A stretch of 31,361 nt of DNA from JACCZZ01 sp044227805 (GTDB taxonomy: Bacteria; Bacteroidota; Bacteroidia; Chitinophagales; UBA10324): NCBI GenBank assembly GCA_044227805.1, contig JBGAWA010000047.1, positions 1 to 31,361 of the forward strand, in the 5' to 3' direction. Both the position numbers and the translations under genes were made by a program. This document shows, in pieces, positions 24,402-31,361 of the stretch. The number at the start of each line of letters is the position of its first letter. Position 1 is the stretch's first letter. A model generated the notes under the pieces. That model did no database searches, had not been told where the DNA came from, and was given only the letters and a program-made list of their open reading frames with translations.

Positions 24402-25178
24402 ATGCGCTTTTTTCTTAGTTACCGACGGGATGACAGCCTGCATGAATCGCATGCACTGGCAAAAGCCCTCTTAAAATTGAGCACTGCCGAATATCCAATT
24501 GAAGTTTTTATCGACACAGAAAAAATTAAGATAGGCCAGGATTTTGAGAAAAAAATAATTAAAGAATTGCAGGATTCAGATGTTGTTTTAGCCATGGTCG
24601 GTAACAGATGGTTAAATGCCATGGCTGTTGGAAACAGTGCTACCCGTAAGATAGATACACCAGATGACGCTGTACGACTGGAGTTAGGGAAAGCATTCGA
24701 AAATAAAATACCGTTGGTAGTGATTTTACTGAACAATGCACGTCAGCCCGGCAAAAAGGACTTACCCGTAACCGTTGCTCACCTGGCTGATGCTCCGTCA
24801 TTTGATTTAAATACTGACTTTGATGCATTCCAAAATGGCGTTCGCAAACTGGTCGGGTATCTTCGTAAATTTCCCAGCCGGCATCCTGATCATTCGATAC
24901 AGAAAGCTCAACTCTGCCTTTTCAACAGTGCTCCAAGCTGGCTTCAGGATACCAGTGCAATAAATTTGTTACTCAATGGAAAAAAGACAGGTGAAATCCT
25001 TGCGAATAAAACCACCTATAAATTTTCGCTTGAACAGGGAACATACAATGTTCAGCTTCAACGTGGCTTATTATATAAATCAAATAAGCTAACAATAAAT
25101 CTTTTGCCCGGGAAATCCACGACAATAGCTTATACCTGGAATACCTTCGGAGGAATGAAGATTGAAATTCTCAAATAA
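24402..25178 (+). CDS. TIR-domain protein with PEGA-like C-terminal domain (TIR gene 2)
   Basis: 258 residues with a canonical bacterial TIR domain: FLSYRRDDS (4-12), VFIDTEKIKIGQDFEKKI (35-52, the BB-loop region), SDVVLAMVGNRWL (59-71), DDAVRLELGKAFE (88-100) with candidate catalytic Glu94, and IPLVVILLNNA. From about 168 a beta-rich domain follows (AQLCLFNSAPSW, AINLLLNGKKTGEI, YKFSLEQGTYNVQLQRG, INLLPGKSTTIAYTW), PEGA-like and similar in layout to the tail of the preceding gene. The two are probably a duplicated pair in one operon. No transmembrane helix is seen. Possible roles are NAD-dependent defence or signalling; no effector or sensor gene of a known TIR defence system is adjacent. 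Confidence 0.85.
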   Translation: MRFFLSYRRDDSLHESHALAKALLKLSTAEYPIEVFIDTEKIKIGQDFEKKIIKELQDSDVVLAMVGNRWLNAMAVGNSATRKIDTPDDAVRLELGKAFENKIPLVVILLNNARQPGKKDLPVTVAHLADAPSFDLNTDFDAFQNGVRKLVGYLRKFPSRHPDHSIQKAQLCLFNSAPSWLQDTSAINLLLNGKKTGEILANKTTYKFSLEQGTYNVQLQRGLLYKSNKLTINLLPGKSTTIAYTWNTFGGMKIEILK

Positions 25179-25459
25179 AAAACGAACGGCACTTCTTGGA
25201 TTTTGCGATGCAAACCGGATCCAATTCTTTTTAGTAAAAGAAAACGACTCATATAATTTCATAAGTTAATCATAAAGCAATGACTGTTCGGTTGCCGATG
25301 TTGTTTTGATGAGTTCTTCTCTGAACAAGAAACACATTAGCAATTGTACGGGCAACATCCATGATTACTCCTTATCCAAATTGAATATCAGCTCTGTTGC
25401 AATCGAACTAAGTAAAGGAATCAATCTGAAAATCATCATCCTCAAATCAACTGCCTACT

Positions 25460-25906
25460 ATGAATAACAGGGACCTTATTGACAAGTCAACAGAATCAGC
25501 GGGCAACCTGGACTCACAGAAATTCTATCATGGTACAAAAGCCAGCCTGAAGCCGGGTGACCTGATAGAACCCGGCTATGTATCCAATTATGGCAGCAGA
25601 AAGAAGGCGAACTACGTTTATCTGACGGCTACCCTTGATGCCGCTACCTGGGGCGCTGAACTTGCCTTGGGTGAAAGTCCTGGCAGAATATATATTGTGG
25701 AACCCACCGGCCCGATTGAGGATGACCCCAACCTCACTGATAAAAAATATCCCGGAAATCCCACTCAATCATATCGTTCCCGCCATGCACTACGTGTTTG
25801 CGGTGAAATCATGGATTGGAAGGGTCACTCACCTGAAGCGCTGAAAGCCATGCAGGAACATCTTGTTCAACTTAAAGCGCAGGGTATCGAAGCCATTGAA
25901 GAATAA
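25460..25906 (+). CDS. arr: NAD+--rifamycin ADP-ribosyltransferase
   Basis: A 148-residue Arr, which inactivates rifamycins by transferring ADP-ribose from NAD to the drug. Conserved blocks are FYHGTKASLKPGDLIEPGY (22-40), NYGSRKKANYVYLTATLDAA (43-62), WGAELALGE, GRIYIVEPTGPIEDDPNLTD (75-94) and SYRSRHALRVCGEI. His24, Tyr54 and Asp89 stand at a constant +5 offset from the His19/Tyr49/Asp84 triad I recall for mycobacterial Arr, so it is probably active. ATG start. It stands 281 bases after the TIR pair. Chromosomal arr genes occur in many environmental bacteria; no integron or transposon features are visible here. Confidence 0.95.
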   Translation: MNNRDLIDKSTESAGNLDSQKFYHGTKASLKPGDLIEPGYVSNYGSRKKANYVYLTATLDAATWGAELALGESPGRIYIVEPTGPIEDDPNLTDKKYPGNPTQSYRSRHALRVCGEIMDWKGHSPEALKAMQEHLVQLKAQGIEAIEE

Positions 25907-26023
25907 GAATATGTGGAACGCCTGCTGGTGTCATTGCCAATGTTCAAATGCGATAATTAAAATCGTCTATTCCTAAATAAGAACAATTATCTTTACAGAA
26001 TTATACCACTATTAGCAGGAATA

Positions 26024-26440
26024 ATGCAGGATGATATCAGGACATTGCTGAAAGAAAACGGTTTAAAAGTTACCCCGCAACGAGTAGCCATTTTCGAAGC
26101 CATCGTCATCCTTAACAACCACCCTACTGCTGAAAAGATTATTGATTACATCAAAAGAAATCATCCCAATATTGCTGTTGGAACAGTTTACAAGGTGCTG
26201 GACTCACTGGTGGATAAGTAACTGCTGAAAAGGGTTAAAACAGTAAAGGATATCATGCGGTATGATGCTGTTTTATCTCATCACCATCATTTGTATTGTG
26301 CGGAAACAGAAAGAATAGAGGACTATGAAGACGACAAACTCAACGAGCTTATTAATGCCTATTTCCGTAAAAACAAGATTAAGAATTTCAAAATCCAGGA
26401 TATCAAACTTCAGATAACAGGTAAATTCAACAATCATTAA
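26024..26440 (+). pseudogene. perR: PerR/Fur-family peroxide regulator interrupted by an in-frame TAA
   Basis: One frame of 139 codons carries a Fur-family repressor: KVTPQRVAIFEAI (15-27), NNHPTAEKIIDYI (31-43) and the recognition helix AVGTVYKVLDSLV (51-63), then TAA at 26219-26221, then in the same frame LLKRVKTVKDIMRYDAV, the metal-site region HHHHLYC and FKIQDIKLQITGKF to the true end at 26440. No frameshift is involved; the stop replaces one residue in the hinge between DNA-binding and metal/dimerisation domains. The N-terminal 65-residue fragment should not dimerise properly. katG starts 15 bases downstream, a classic PerR target. Either the regulator is lost here or the base is a sequence error. 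Confidence 0.88.
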
Positions 26441-26455
26441 AATAAATCTATTGTT

Positions 26456-28651
26456 ATGAGTAATGTAAATGAGAAAAAATGTCCGGTTGATCACGGACAA
26501 AGCGCACCAATAGGCGGCATGGGAACATCAAATAAAGACTGGTGGCCCAACCGGCTTAACCTGAATATTCTCCGGCAGCATTCTTCACTTTCTGATCCTA
26601 TGGATAAGGATTTTAATTATGCCGACGAGTTTAAGAAGCTGGATCTGCCGGCTATCAAAAAAGACATTGTTCAATTAATGACTACTTCACAGGATTGGTG
26701 GCCTGCGGATTACGGCCATTACGGCCCTTTGTTTATCCGTATGGCATGGCACAGCGCTGGCACTTACCGAATTGCGGACGGACGTGGTGGTGCAGGTAGC
26801 GGCAACCAGCGTCTAGCTCCAATAAACAGTTGGCCCGACAATACCAATCTCGACAAGGCTCGACTCCTGCTTTGGCCCATCAAACAGAAATATGGCAAGA
26901 AAATATCCTGGGCCGACCTGATGATTTTGGCAGGTAACTGTGCATTGGAATCCATGGGTTTTAAAACATTTGGCTTTGCCGGTGGACGTGAAGATATATG
27001 GGAACCGGAACAGGATATTTACTGGGGCAATGAAACAGTATGGCTGGGTGATAAGCGGTACAGCGGCGACAGAGACTTAGAAAACCCATTGGCTGCTGTA
27101 CAGATGGGTTTAATCTATGTTAATCCTGAAGGACCGAATGGAAATCCTGATCCTGTTGCATCAGGCAGAGATATTCGTGAAACCTTTGCCCGCATGGCCA
27201 TGAATGATGAAGAAACAGTTGCTTTGGTAGCTGGCGGCCATACTTTCGGCAAAGCACATGGAGCGGCAAGCGCAACACATGTAGGTCGCGAACCCGAAGG
27301 TGCTGCTATTGAAGAGCAAGGTTTAGGCTGGAAAAACAGTTTTGGCACCGGCAAAGGTGGTGATACCATTACCAGTGGTATTGAAGGAGCATGGAAACCT
27401 AATCCTACGACCTGGGACAATGGATATTTTGAAACTTTATTTAAGTATGACTGGAAACTGATAAAAAGTCCTGCCGGAGCTCATCAATGGATACCAACTG
27501 ATGAATCAGCAGCCACCCTGATACCCGATGCACATGATGCAAATAAAAGCCATCCTCCTATGATGACGACTGCTGATATGGCCTTAAGGCTGGACCCAGT
27601 ATATGAACCAATTTCCAGAAAGTTCAAAGATGATTTTGCGGCTTTCACGGATGCATTTGCAAGAGCATGGTTTAAATTAACGCACAGGGATATGGGACCG
27701 CGCGCCCGGTATTTAGGAACTGAAGTGCCAAAGGAAGTGCTGATCTGGCAAGACCCGCTTCCGGAAGTTACGCATGAATTAATCAATGCAAACGATGTGG
27801 CTGCTTTAAAAAGCAAACTTATCGATGCAGGACTCACTGTAGCTGAACTCGTGAGCACAGCCTGGGCATCTGCCGCTACTTTCCGTGGATCTGATAAGCG
27901 TGGCGGTGCCAATGGCGCACGAATCCGTTTTGCACCCCAGAACAGCTGGGAGGTGAATAATCCGGCGCAATTGAAAAGAGTATTGGCAAAACTTGAAAGC
28001 CTGCAGAAGGAATTCAATGCAACAACGGGTGACAACAAAAAAGTTTCGATGGCTGACCTCATCGTGCTCGGAGGTTGTGCAGGAATTGAAAAGGCCGCAA
28101 AAGCTGCCGGTTTTGATGTTAGTATTCCTTTTATGGCTGGTCGAACTGATGCCTTGATTGATCAGACTGACATTGAATCTTTCAAAGTGCTGGAGCCCAA
28201 AGCGGATGGTTTTAGAAATTATCAGCACTCATCATTCTCCCATATTCCTGCAGAAGCCTTGCTGGTGGATAAAGCACAATTACTGACTTTAACGATCGCT
28301 GAAATGACTGTGTTAGTTGGTGGGATGCGGGTTTTGGGAACAAACTATGATGGATCCGGCAAAGGCGTTTTCACCAATCAAAAGGAAACATTGACTAACG
28401 ATTTTTTTGTGAATTTGCTGAACCTGGATACAACGTGGAAAGCTATTTCAGCAACCGGCGACTTGTTTGAAGGAACAGACCGCACCACCGGCAAAGCAAA
28501 ATGGACAGCCACAAGGGCAGATCTTATCTTTGGTTCGAATTCCGAACTGCGTGCAATAGCCGAAGTATATGCCTGTTCAGACAGCAAACAAAAATTTGTC
28601 AATGATTTTATTGCCGCATGGAATAAAGTCATGAATCTCGACCGGTTTTAA
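26456..28651 (+). CDS. katG: Catalase-peroxidase
   Basis: A 731-residue bifunctional haem catalase-peroxidase that removes hydrogen peroxide. The distal site RMAWHSAG gives Arg95, Trp98 and His99. Tyr221 (YVNPEGP) and Met247 are at the spacing expected for the Met-Tyr-Trp adduct needed for catalase activity. The proximal haem ligand is His262 in AGGHTFGKAHG. The second, haem-less peroxidase-like domain occupies about 420-731, with STAWASAATFRGSDKRGGAN and VLGGCAGIEKAAK. Length is normal and the frame intact. There is no signal peptide, so it is cytoplasmic. It lies 15 bases after the interrupted perR and is probably co-transcribed with it. A terminator hairpin follows. Confidence 0.98.
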   Translation: MSNVNEKKCPVDHGQSAPIGGMGTSNKDWWPNRLNLNILRQHSSLSDPMDKDFNYADEFKKLDLPAIKKDIVQLMTTSQDWWPADYGHYGPLFIRMAWHSAGTYRIADGRGGAGSGNQRLAPINSWPDNTNLDKARLLLWPIKQKYGKKISWADLMILAGNCALESMGFKTFGFAGGREDIWEPEQDIYWGNETVWLGDKRYSGDRDLENPLAAVQMGLIYVNPEGPNGNPDPVASGRDIRETFARMAMNDEETVALVAGGHTFGKAHGAASATHVGREPEGAAIEEQGLGWKNSFGTGKGGDTITSGIEGAWKPNPTTWDNGYFETLFKYDWKLIKSPAGAHQWIPTDESAATLIPDAHDANKSHPPMMTTADMALRLDPVYEPISRKFKDDFAAFTDAFARAWFKLTHRDMGPRARYLGTEVPKEVLIWQDPLPEVTHELINANDVAALKSKLIDAGLTVAELVSTAWASAATFRGSDKRGGANGARIRFAPQNSWEVNNPAQLKRVLAKLESLQKEFNATTGDNKKVSMADLIVLGGCAGIEKAAKAAGFDVSIPFMAGRTDALIDQTDIESFKVLEPKADGFRNYQHSSFSHIPAEALLVDKAQLLTLTIAEMTVLVGGMRVLGTNYDGSGKGVFTNQKETLTNDFFVNLLNLDTTWKAISATGDLFEGTDRTTGKAKWTATRADLIFGSNSELRAIAEVYACSDSKQKFVNDFIAAWNKVMNLDRF

Positions 28652-28663
28652 TGAATGTTGGTT

Positions 28664-28704
28664 ATTGGCAGCAGCACAAATCCGGTGTCTGCTGCCAATT
28701 CCTT
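28664..28704 (+). terminator. Terminator hairpin after katG
   Basis: ATTGGCAGCAG (28664-28674) and CTGCTGCCAAT (28689-28699) form a perfect 11-bp stem, with CAC/GTG pairing possible inside the loop. A short TTCCTTTT tract follows. It starts 13 bases after the katG stop. The T tract is imperfect. The remaining gap up to 28975 shows no gene. Confidence 0.65.
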
Positions 28705-28975
28705 TTGCTGATTCGAATACCCTTATCCGGATGATCATTACAGATTTCACCGTAAATTCATCCAATGATAAGCCTGACTATTGAATCCGCATTTTTTAAT
28801 GGATGTATATGATCAGGTACGAGTGACAATGGTAAAATGCGGCAATGGCACTAATATCCATTTTGGGGTGGTATACCTCCTGCATATGTGCCTTCACGGA
28901 ATGAATAGACTACAAGAGTTAATATTGAGTTCATAATTTAGCAGCAGTAAGACGATTCATTTTAATTAAAACAAA

Positions 28976-29437
28976 TTGAAATCATTAACCCTCCCACTTT
29001 TGCTCGTGGCGATAGTTACCGGATCCTGTAAAAAGGATACGGCCGAAGATCCACTTCTGAGTTCGGTGAGCGGAGTGTATAAGGGACTGCTTATTTCAGT
29101 AACCTATCAAACCTATACCGGAATAACCACTATTGATACACTTAATACTGAACTCATCATTCAGTGCGACTACGATAATAATGATTCTCTTTTCTTAACT
29201 TCTTCCGAAGAAATTTTCAATAACCGAGCTTTGGTCGAATATATCATCACAGACCCCGGCAATTCGCATTATGGCGATGATAAATCATTTTCAAAAGAAC
29301 CGACTACAACCGACAGCAGGATCTATTACCTGTGGTACAACCAATCAGCAATGACGGACAGCATAACTATCAATTCCTATCTGCCACCTTCCGGCGGCTG
29401 GAATACACAGCTGTTTTTTTATGGTACTAAAAAATAG
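28976..29437 (+). CDS. Small lipoprotein of unknown function
   Basis: 153 residues with a lipoprotein signal peptide (MKSLTLPLLLVAIVTGSCKK; Cys18 lipidated). The start is a TTG at 28976; without it the signal peptide would lack its basic N-terminus. The mature protein of ~135 residues has a beta-rich pattern: VSGVYKGLLISVTYQTYTG, TLNTELIIQCDYDNNDSLFL and SRIYYLWYNQSAMTDSITIN. This recalls small Bacteroidota lipoproteins with lipocalin-like beta folds, but I cannot name a family. It is predicted to be anchored in the outer membrane or periplasm. It stands alone, with the repeat copy B beginning about 140 bases downstream. Confidence 0.75.
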   Translation: MKSLTLPLLLVAIVTGSCKKDTAEDPLLSSVSGVYKGLLISVTYQTYTGITTIDTLNTELIIQCDYDNNDSLFLTSSEEIFNNRALVEYIITDPGNSHYGDDKSFSKEPTTTDSRIYYLWYNQSAMTDSITINSYLPPSGGWNTQLFFYGTKK

Positions 29438-29580
29438 TACCGAAACATCCAAATACTACACCTTCACAATTAGGAGCAATTTAAGGCTATAAAAACAGCG
29501 ACCATTCGCTCAATCGTCATCAGACGGTCAAATAAGGCATCAAATCTTTGACCTTATCCTAACTTCCAATATCGTTTGTT

Positions 29581-29739
29581 TATCCCGCATTTTGCAGTTC
29601 AAAGCGTCAACGGGTCTAACCCCGACGTAGAACTGCTTAGGGTTTGTGAAACATTTTCTTTTCTATACAAATTGAGCAAACCCTTAGCAGTTCTAAGTCG
29701 CAGCGAAGCGGGATTTTTCCACTGAAAAATCCGGGTTTA
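29581..29739 (-). repeat. Dispersed structured repeat, copy B (inverted relative to copy A)
   Basis: The reverse complement matches 17441-17600 with about ten substitutions. Hairpin 1 (GGATTTTTC/GAAAAATCC) is identical. In hairpin 2 a G-U pair of copy A becomes an A-U pair here, so the pairing is kept. The most divergent stretch is the loop of hairpin 2 (GTATA against ACCAA). The surrounding 29438-30003 contains no supported gene. Confidence 0.88.
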
Positions 29740-29942
29740 TACGCTTCGCTTTTAGAGCTATGCTTCGTCAATCCATTAGACAATATGAATTTCAGCTACA
29801 AAAAATAGCGAGTGACGGCCTGCTATTACTTCTGCCCGGTTGGATTACACATTCCGGTGCACAGGAAGAACATAACAGTATATGGCAACTGCAACAACTA
29901 TCATCTGTCCAACAACCAGGTGATTGTCCCATAATCATGGTA

Positions 29943-29973
29943 TTGATCACGACTATGCAGATTTCAATCTTTG
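29943..29973 (+). promoter_or_regulatory. Putative promoter for the S74-type protein gene
   Basis: TTG (29943-29945), 20 nt, then AATCTTTG (29966-29973), one base off TAnnTTTG, about 30 nt before the ATG at 30004. Inferred from the Bacteroidota consensus only. The preceding 29740-29942 holds only a 77-codon frame with no recognisable features. Confidence 0.35.
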
Positions 29974-30003
29974 CAGCATATTATTTCACTTAAAAAAACA
30001 ATC

Positions 30004-31361
30004 ATGAAACACACCATCAAAATTATTTCCGTAGCCATGTTATTGCTTTTGAGCCGGGGGCATGTTCAGGCACAATGGAGCTTAACAGGAAATGCGCTTA
30101 GCGGAAGCGAAAAACTCGGTTCAACCAATTCCGCCGATGTGAAAATCATTTCCAACAATAACACCCGCATGACCATTAAATCAAATGGCAAAATTGGCAT
30201 CGGCAGCACATCACCTGCTGCACGACTGGAAGTCAAATACAACAGCACCGTAAGTGATCCCACCCTGCTGCTCACAGAATCCGAGAATGACTATGCAAGA
30301 TTGACCTTTCAGAATACCATCAATCCGAATTACTGGAGCATTGCCGGTTATGCCAACGCCACGAACAGCCTGTCAAAACTAAGCTTCTACAACAATGTAT
30401 CCGGCAACCTTATGACACTGAGCGGTGATGGCACAATGAATATCGGTGGACCTGCAATGAGTTATACGATGACTACCATCAATAACAATAACAACAGCGA
30501 ACAAACAGTTGATATTGGAGGTGGTTACCGGGCACTTAATGTTCATACCCGCGGGGTGGGAACTCTTGGCTACGGGGATTCTTCGGCCGTTGCCGGAACT
30601 TTTACGGCAGACAATGATCACTCCTACGACAATATCGGTTTGCAGGTGTTTGCAGAAAATGCCGCGAATCAAAATGCCTTTTACCCGATCAATACCGGCC
30701 TCTATTGCCATGGTTCAAGTAATTATACTACTAACTATGGCGCGGTAAACACCGGCATCAACTGCTATGGTGGAGGTAAAGGCAATACAAACTATGGTTT
30801 GTATGCGTCCGCAGATTATGCATCAACCAATTACGCCATTTATGGTACATACTATTCGGGGTCCCCGGGAACAAAATATGCCGGATATTTCAATGGCACT
30901 ATCGGGGGCACCGGAATATTCTCCTACACTTCAGATGAGAAATTAAAAACCAATATTAAACCTGAAAGTGGAATGCTGGAGAGAATCCTGATGCTGCAGC
31001 CAAGCAATTATAACTTCCGGACCGGAGAATTTGGCGCCATGAATCTTGCAGACGGACTACATCATGGACTCATCGCACAACAACTGAATGAGGTATTTCC
31101 TGAACTGGTGAGTGAACAAGTATTTCCCGCGCAATATGATCTGAAGTCGCATAAGGTAATACAGGAAGCAGTCTCCTATCTTGGTGTAAACTATATAGAA
31201 TTGATTCCCATACTAATCACCGGAATGCAGGAACAACAAAAGCAGATTGAACTACTCAACAACCAGGTAGCTGAATTAATGGCAATGGCAGGTGGATCAC
31301 CGGCTGTAAAGGCTGCCGCGCCAACTGTTCCCGCGGCAGGATCGTACCTTCTGCAAAATGC
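30004..31361 (+). CDS. Secreted tail-fibre-domain (peptidase S74-like) protein, C-terminus off window
   Basis: 452 codons are visible before the right edge. The ATG at 30004 begins a signal peptide (MKHTIKIISVAMLLLLSRGH, then VQAQWS). The N-terminal part, WSLTGNALSG and NGKIGIGSTSPAARLEV, is a pattern frequent in Bacteroidota surface proteins. A long Gly/Asn/Tyr-rich beta region (about 90-300) has loose repeats such as NYGAVNTG, NYGLYAS and NYAIYGT. From about 310 a peptidase S74/endosialidase-chaperone-like domain starts at YTSDEKLKTNIKP, with HHGLIAQQLNEVFPELV and NYIELIPILITGMQEQQKQI, a coiled-coil-like end. In phages this domain trimerises and self-cleaves from fibres. Here, with a bacterial signal peptide and no phage genes nearby, a surface fibre or adhesin is more likely. 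Confidence 0.9.
   Translation, partial: MKHTIKIISVAMLLLLSRGHVQAQWSLTGNALSGSEKLGSTNSADVKIISNNNTRMTIKSNGKIGIGSTSPAARLEVKYNSTVSDPTLLLTESENDYARLTFQNTINPNYWSIAGYANATNSLSKLSFYNNVSGNLMTLSGDGTMNIGGPAMSYTMTTINNNNNSEQTVDIGGGYRALNVHTRGVGTLGYGDSSAVAGTFTADNDHSYDNIGLQVFAENAANQNAFYPINTGLYCHGSSNYTTNYGAVNTGINCYGGGKGNTNYGLYASADYASTNYAIYGTYYSGSPGTKYAGYFNGTIGGTGIFSYTSDEKLKTNIKPESGMLERILMLQPSNYNFRTGEFGAMNLADGLHHGLIAQQLNEVFPELVSEQVFPAQYDLKSHKVIQEAVSYLGVNYIELIPILITGMQEQQKQIELLNNQVAELMAMAGGSPAVKAAAPTVPAAGSYLLQN

Noticed and set aside
27484..28062. 192-codon minus-strand frame
   Set aside because: Antisense to intact katG; Ser/Ala-rich shadow with no family features.
29760..29993. 77-codon plus-strand frame between repeat copy B and the S74-type gene
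   Set aside because: No family or signal peptide; Gln-rich middle and Ile/Met-rich end look incidental. It also covers the probable promoter of the next gene.
1..31361. CRISPR array, prophage or integrated element spanning the window
   Set aside because: No regularly spaced short repeats, integrase, terminase or capsid genes were seen; the S74-type protein alone does not imply a phage.

Overview
The window looks like a chromosomal segment of a member of the Bacteroidota, probably near Chitinophagales. The reasons are family content (DUF5686 with a carboxypeptidase-like regulatory domain, DUF2461, a pRiA4b ORF-3-like protein, paired FKBP isomerases beside an nrnA-like gene, an S74-type tail-fibre-domain surface protein), the lack of clear Shine-Dalgarno sites, several TTG/GTG starts, and promoter-like TAnnTTTG boxes. 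There is no phage module, transposase or CRISPR array. The taxonomic call is by pattern recognition only.

Layout. (1) 1-6682, minus strand: a likely operon read from right to left, with a CCA-adding enzyme, a pRiA4b-like acidic protein, miaA, a broken YfcE-type phosphoesterase, an FkbM methyltransferase and a partial DUF5686 outer-membrane protein. It is rich in tRNA maturation functions, and a CAU tRNA without an encoded CCA (7032-7105) lies just upstream. (2) 7521-15161, plus strand: an aminotransferase, a heptose-7-phosphate-type kinase, a very large GT2/GT-C/TPR glycosyltransferase split by a frameshift, a SAM methyltransferase, DUF2461 and a small heat-shock protein with a strong terminator. 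(3) 15451-17600: small unknown proteins, an RDD membrane protein and a cluster of palindromic or repeat DNA. (4) 17734-22981: two FKBP isomerases in an operon with a frameshifted nrnA-like gene, then ndk, a CoA-binding protein, a small unknown and an orphan LutA-like Fe-S protein. (5) 23627-28651: an accessory-looking stretch with two tandem TIR-domain genes carrying PEGA-like tails, a rifamycin ADP-ribosyltransferase, a PerR/Fur gene cut by a stop codon and intact katG. (6) 28976-31361: a lipoprotein, the second copy of a 160-bp repeat and a partial S74-type protein.

The most interesting signals are the structured ~160-bp repeat present twice in opposite orientation (17441-17600 and 29581-29739, about ten mismatches) with a third fragment at 16789-16827, and the tandem TIR pair, in which the first protein lacks the usual BB-loop box while both keep the candidate catalytic Glu. 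Four genes are interrupted. Three of the lesions are single-base indels in five-base homopolymers, as sequencing error or slippage would give. The other two, an internal deletion in the phosphoesterase and a TAA in perR, are not explained that way.
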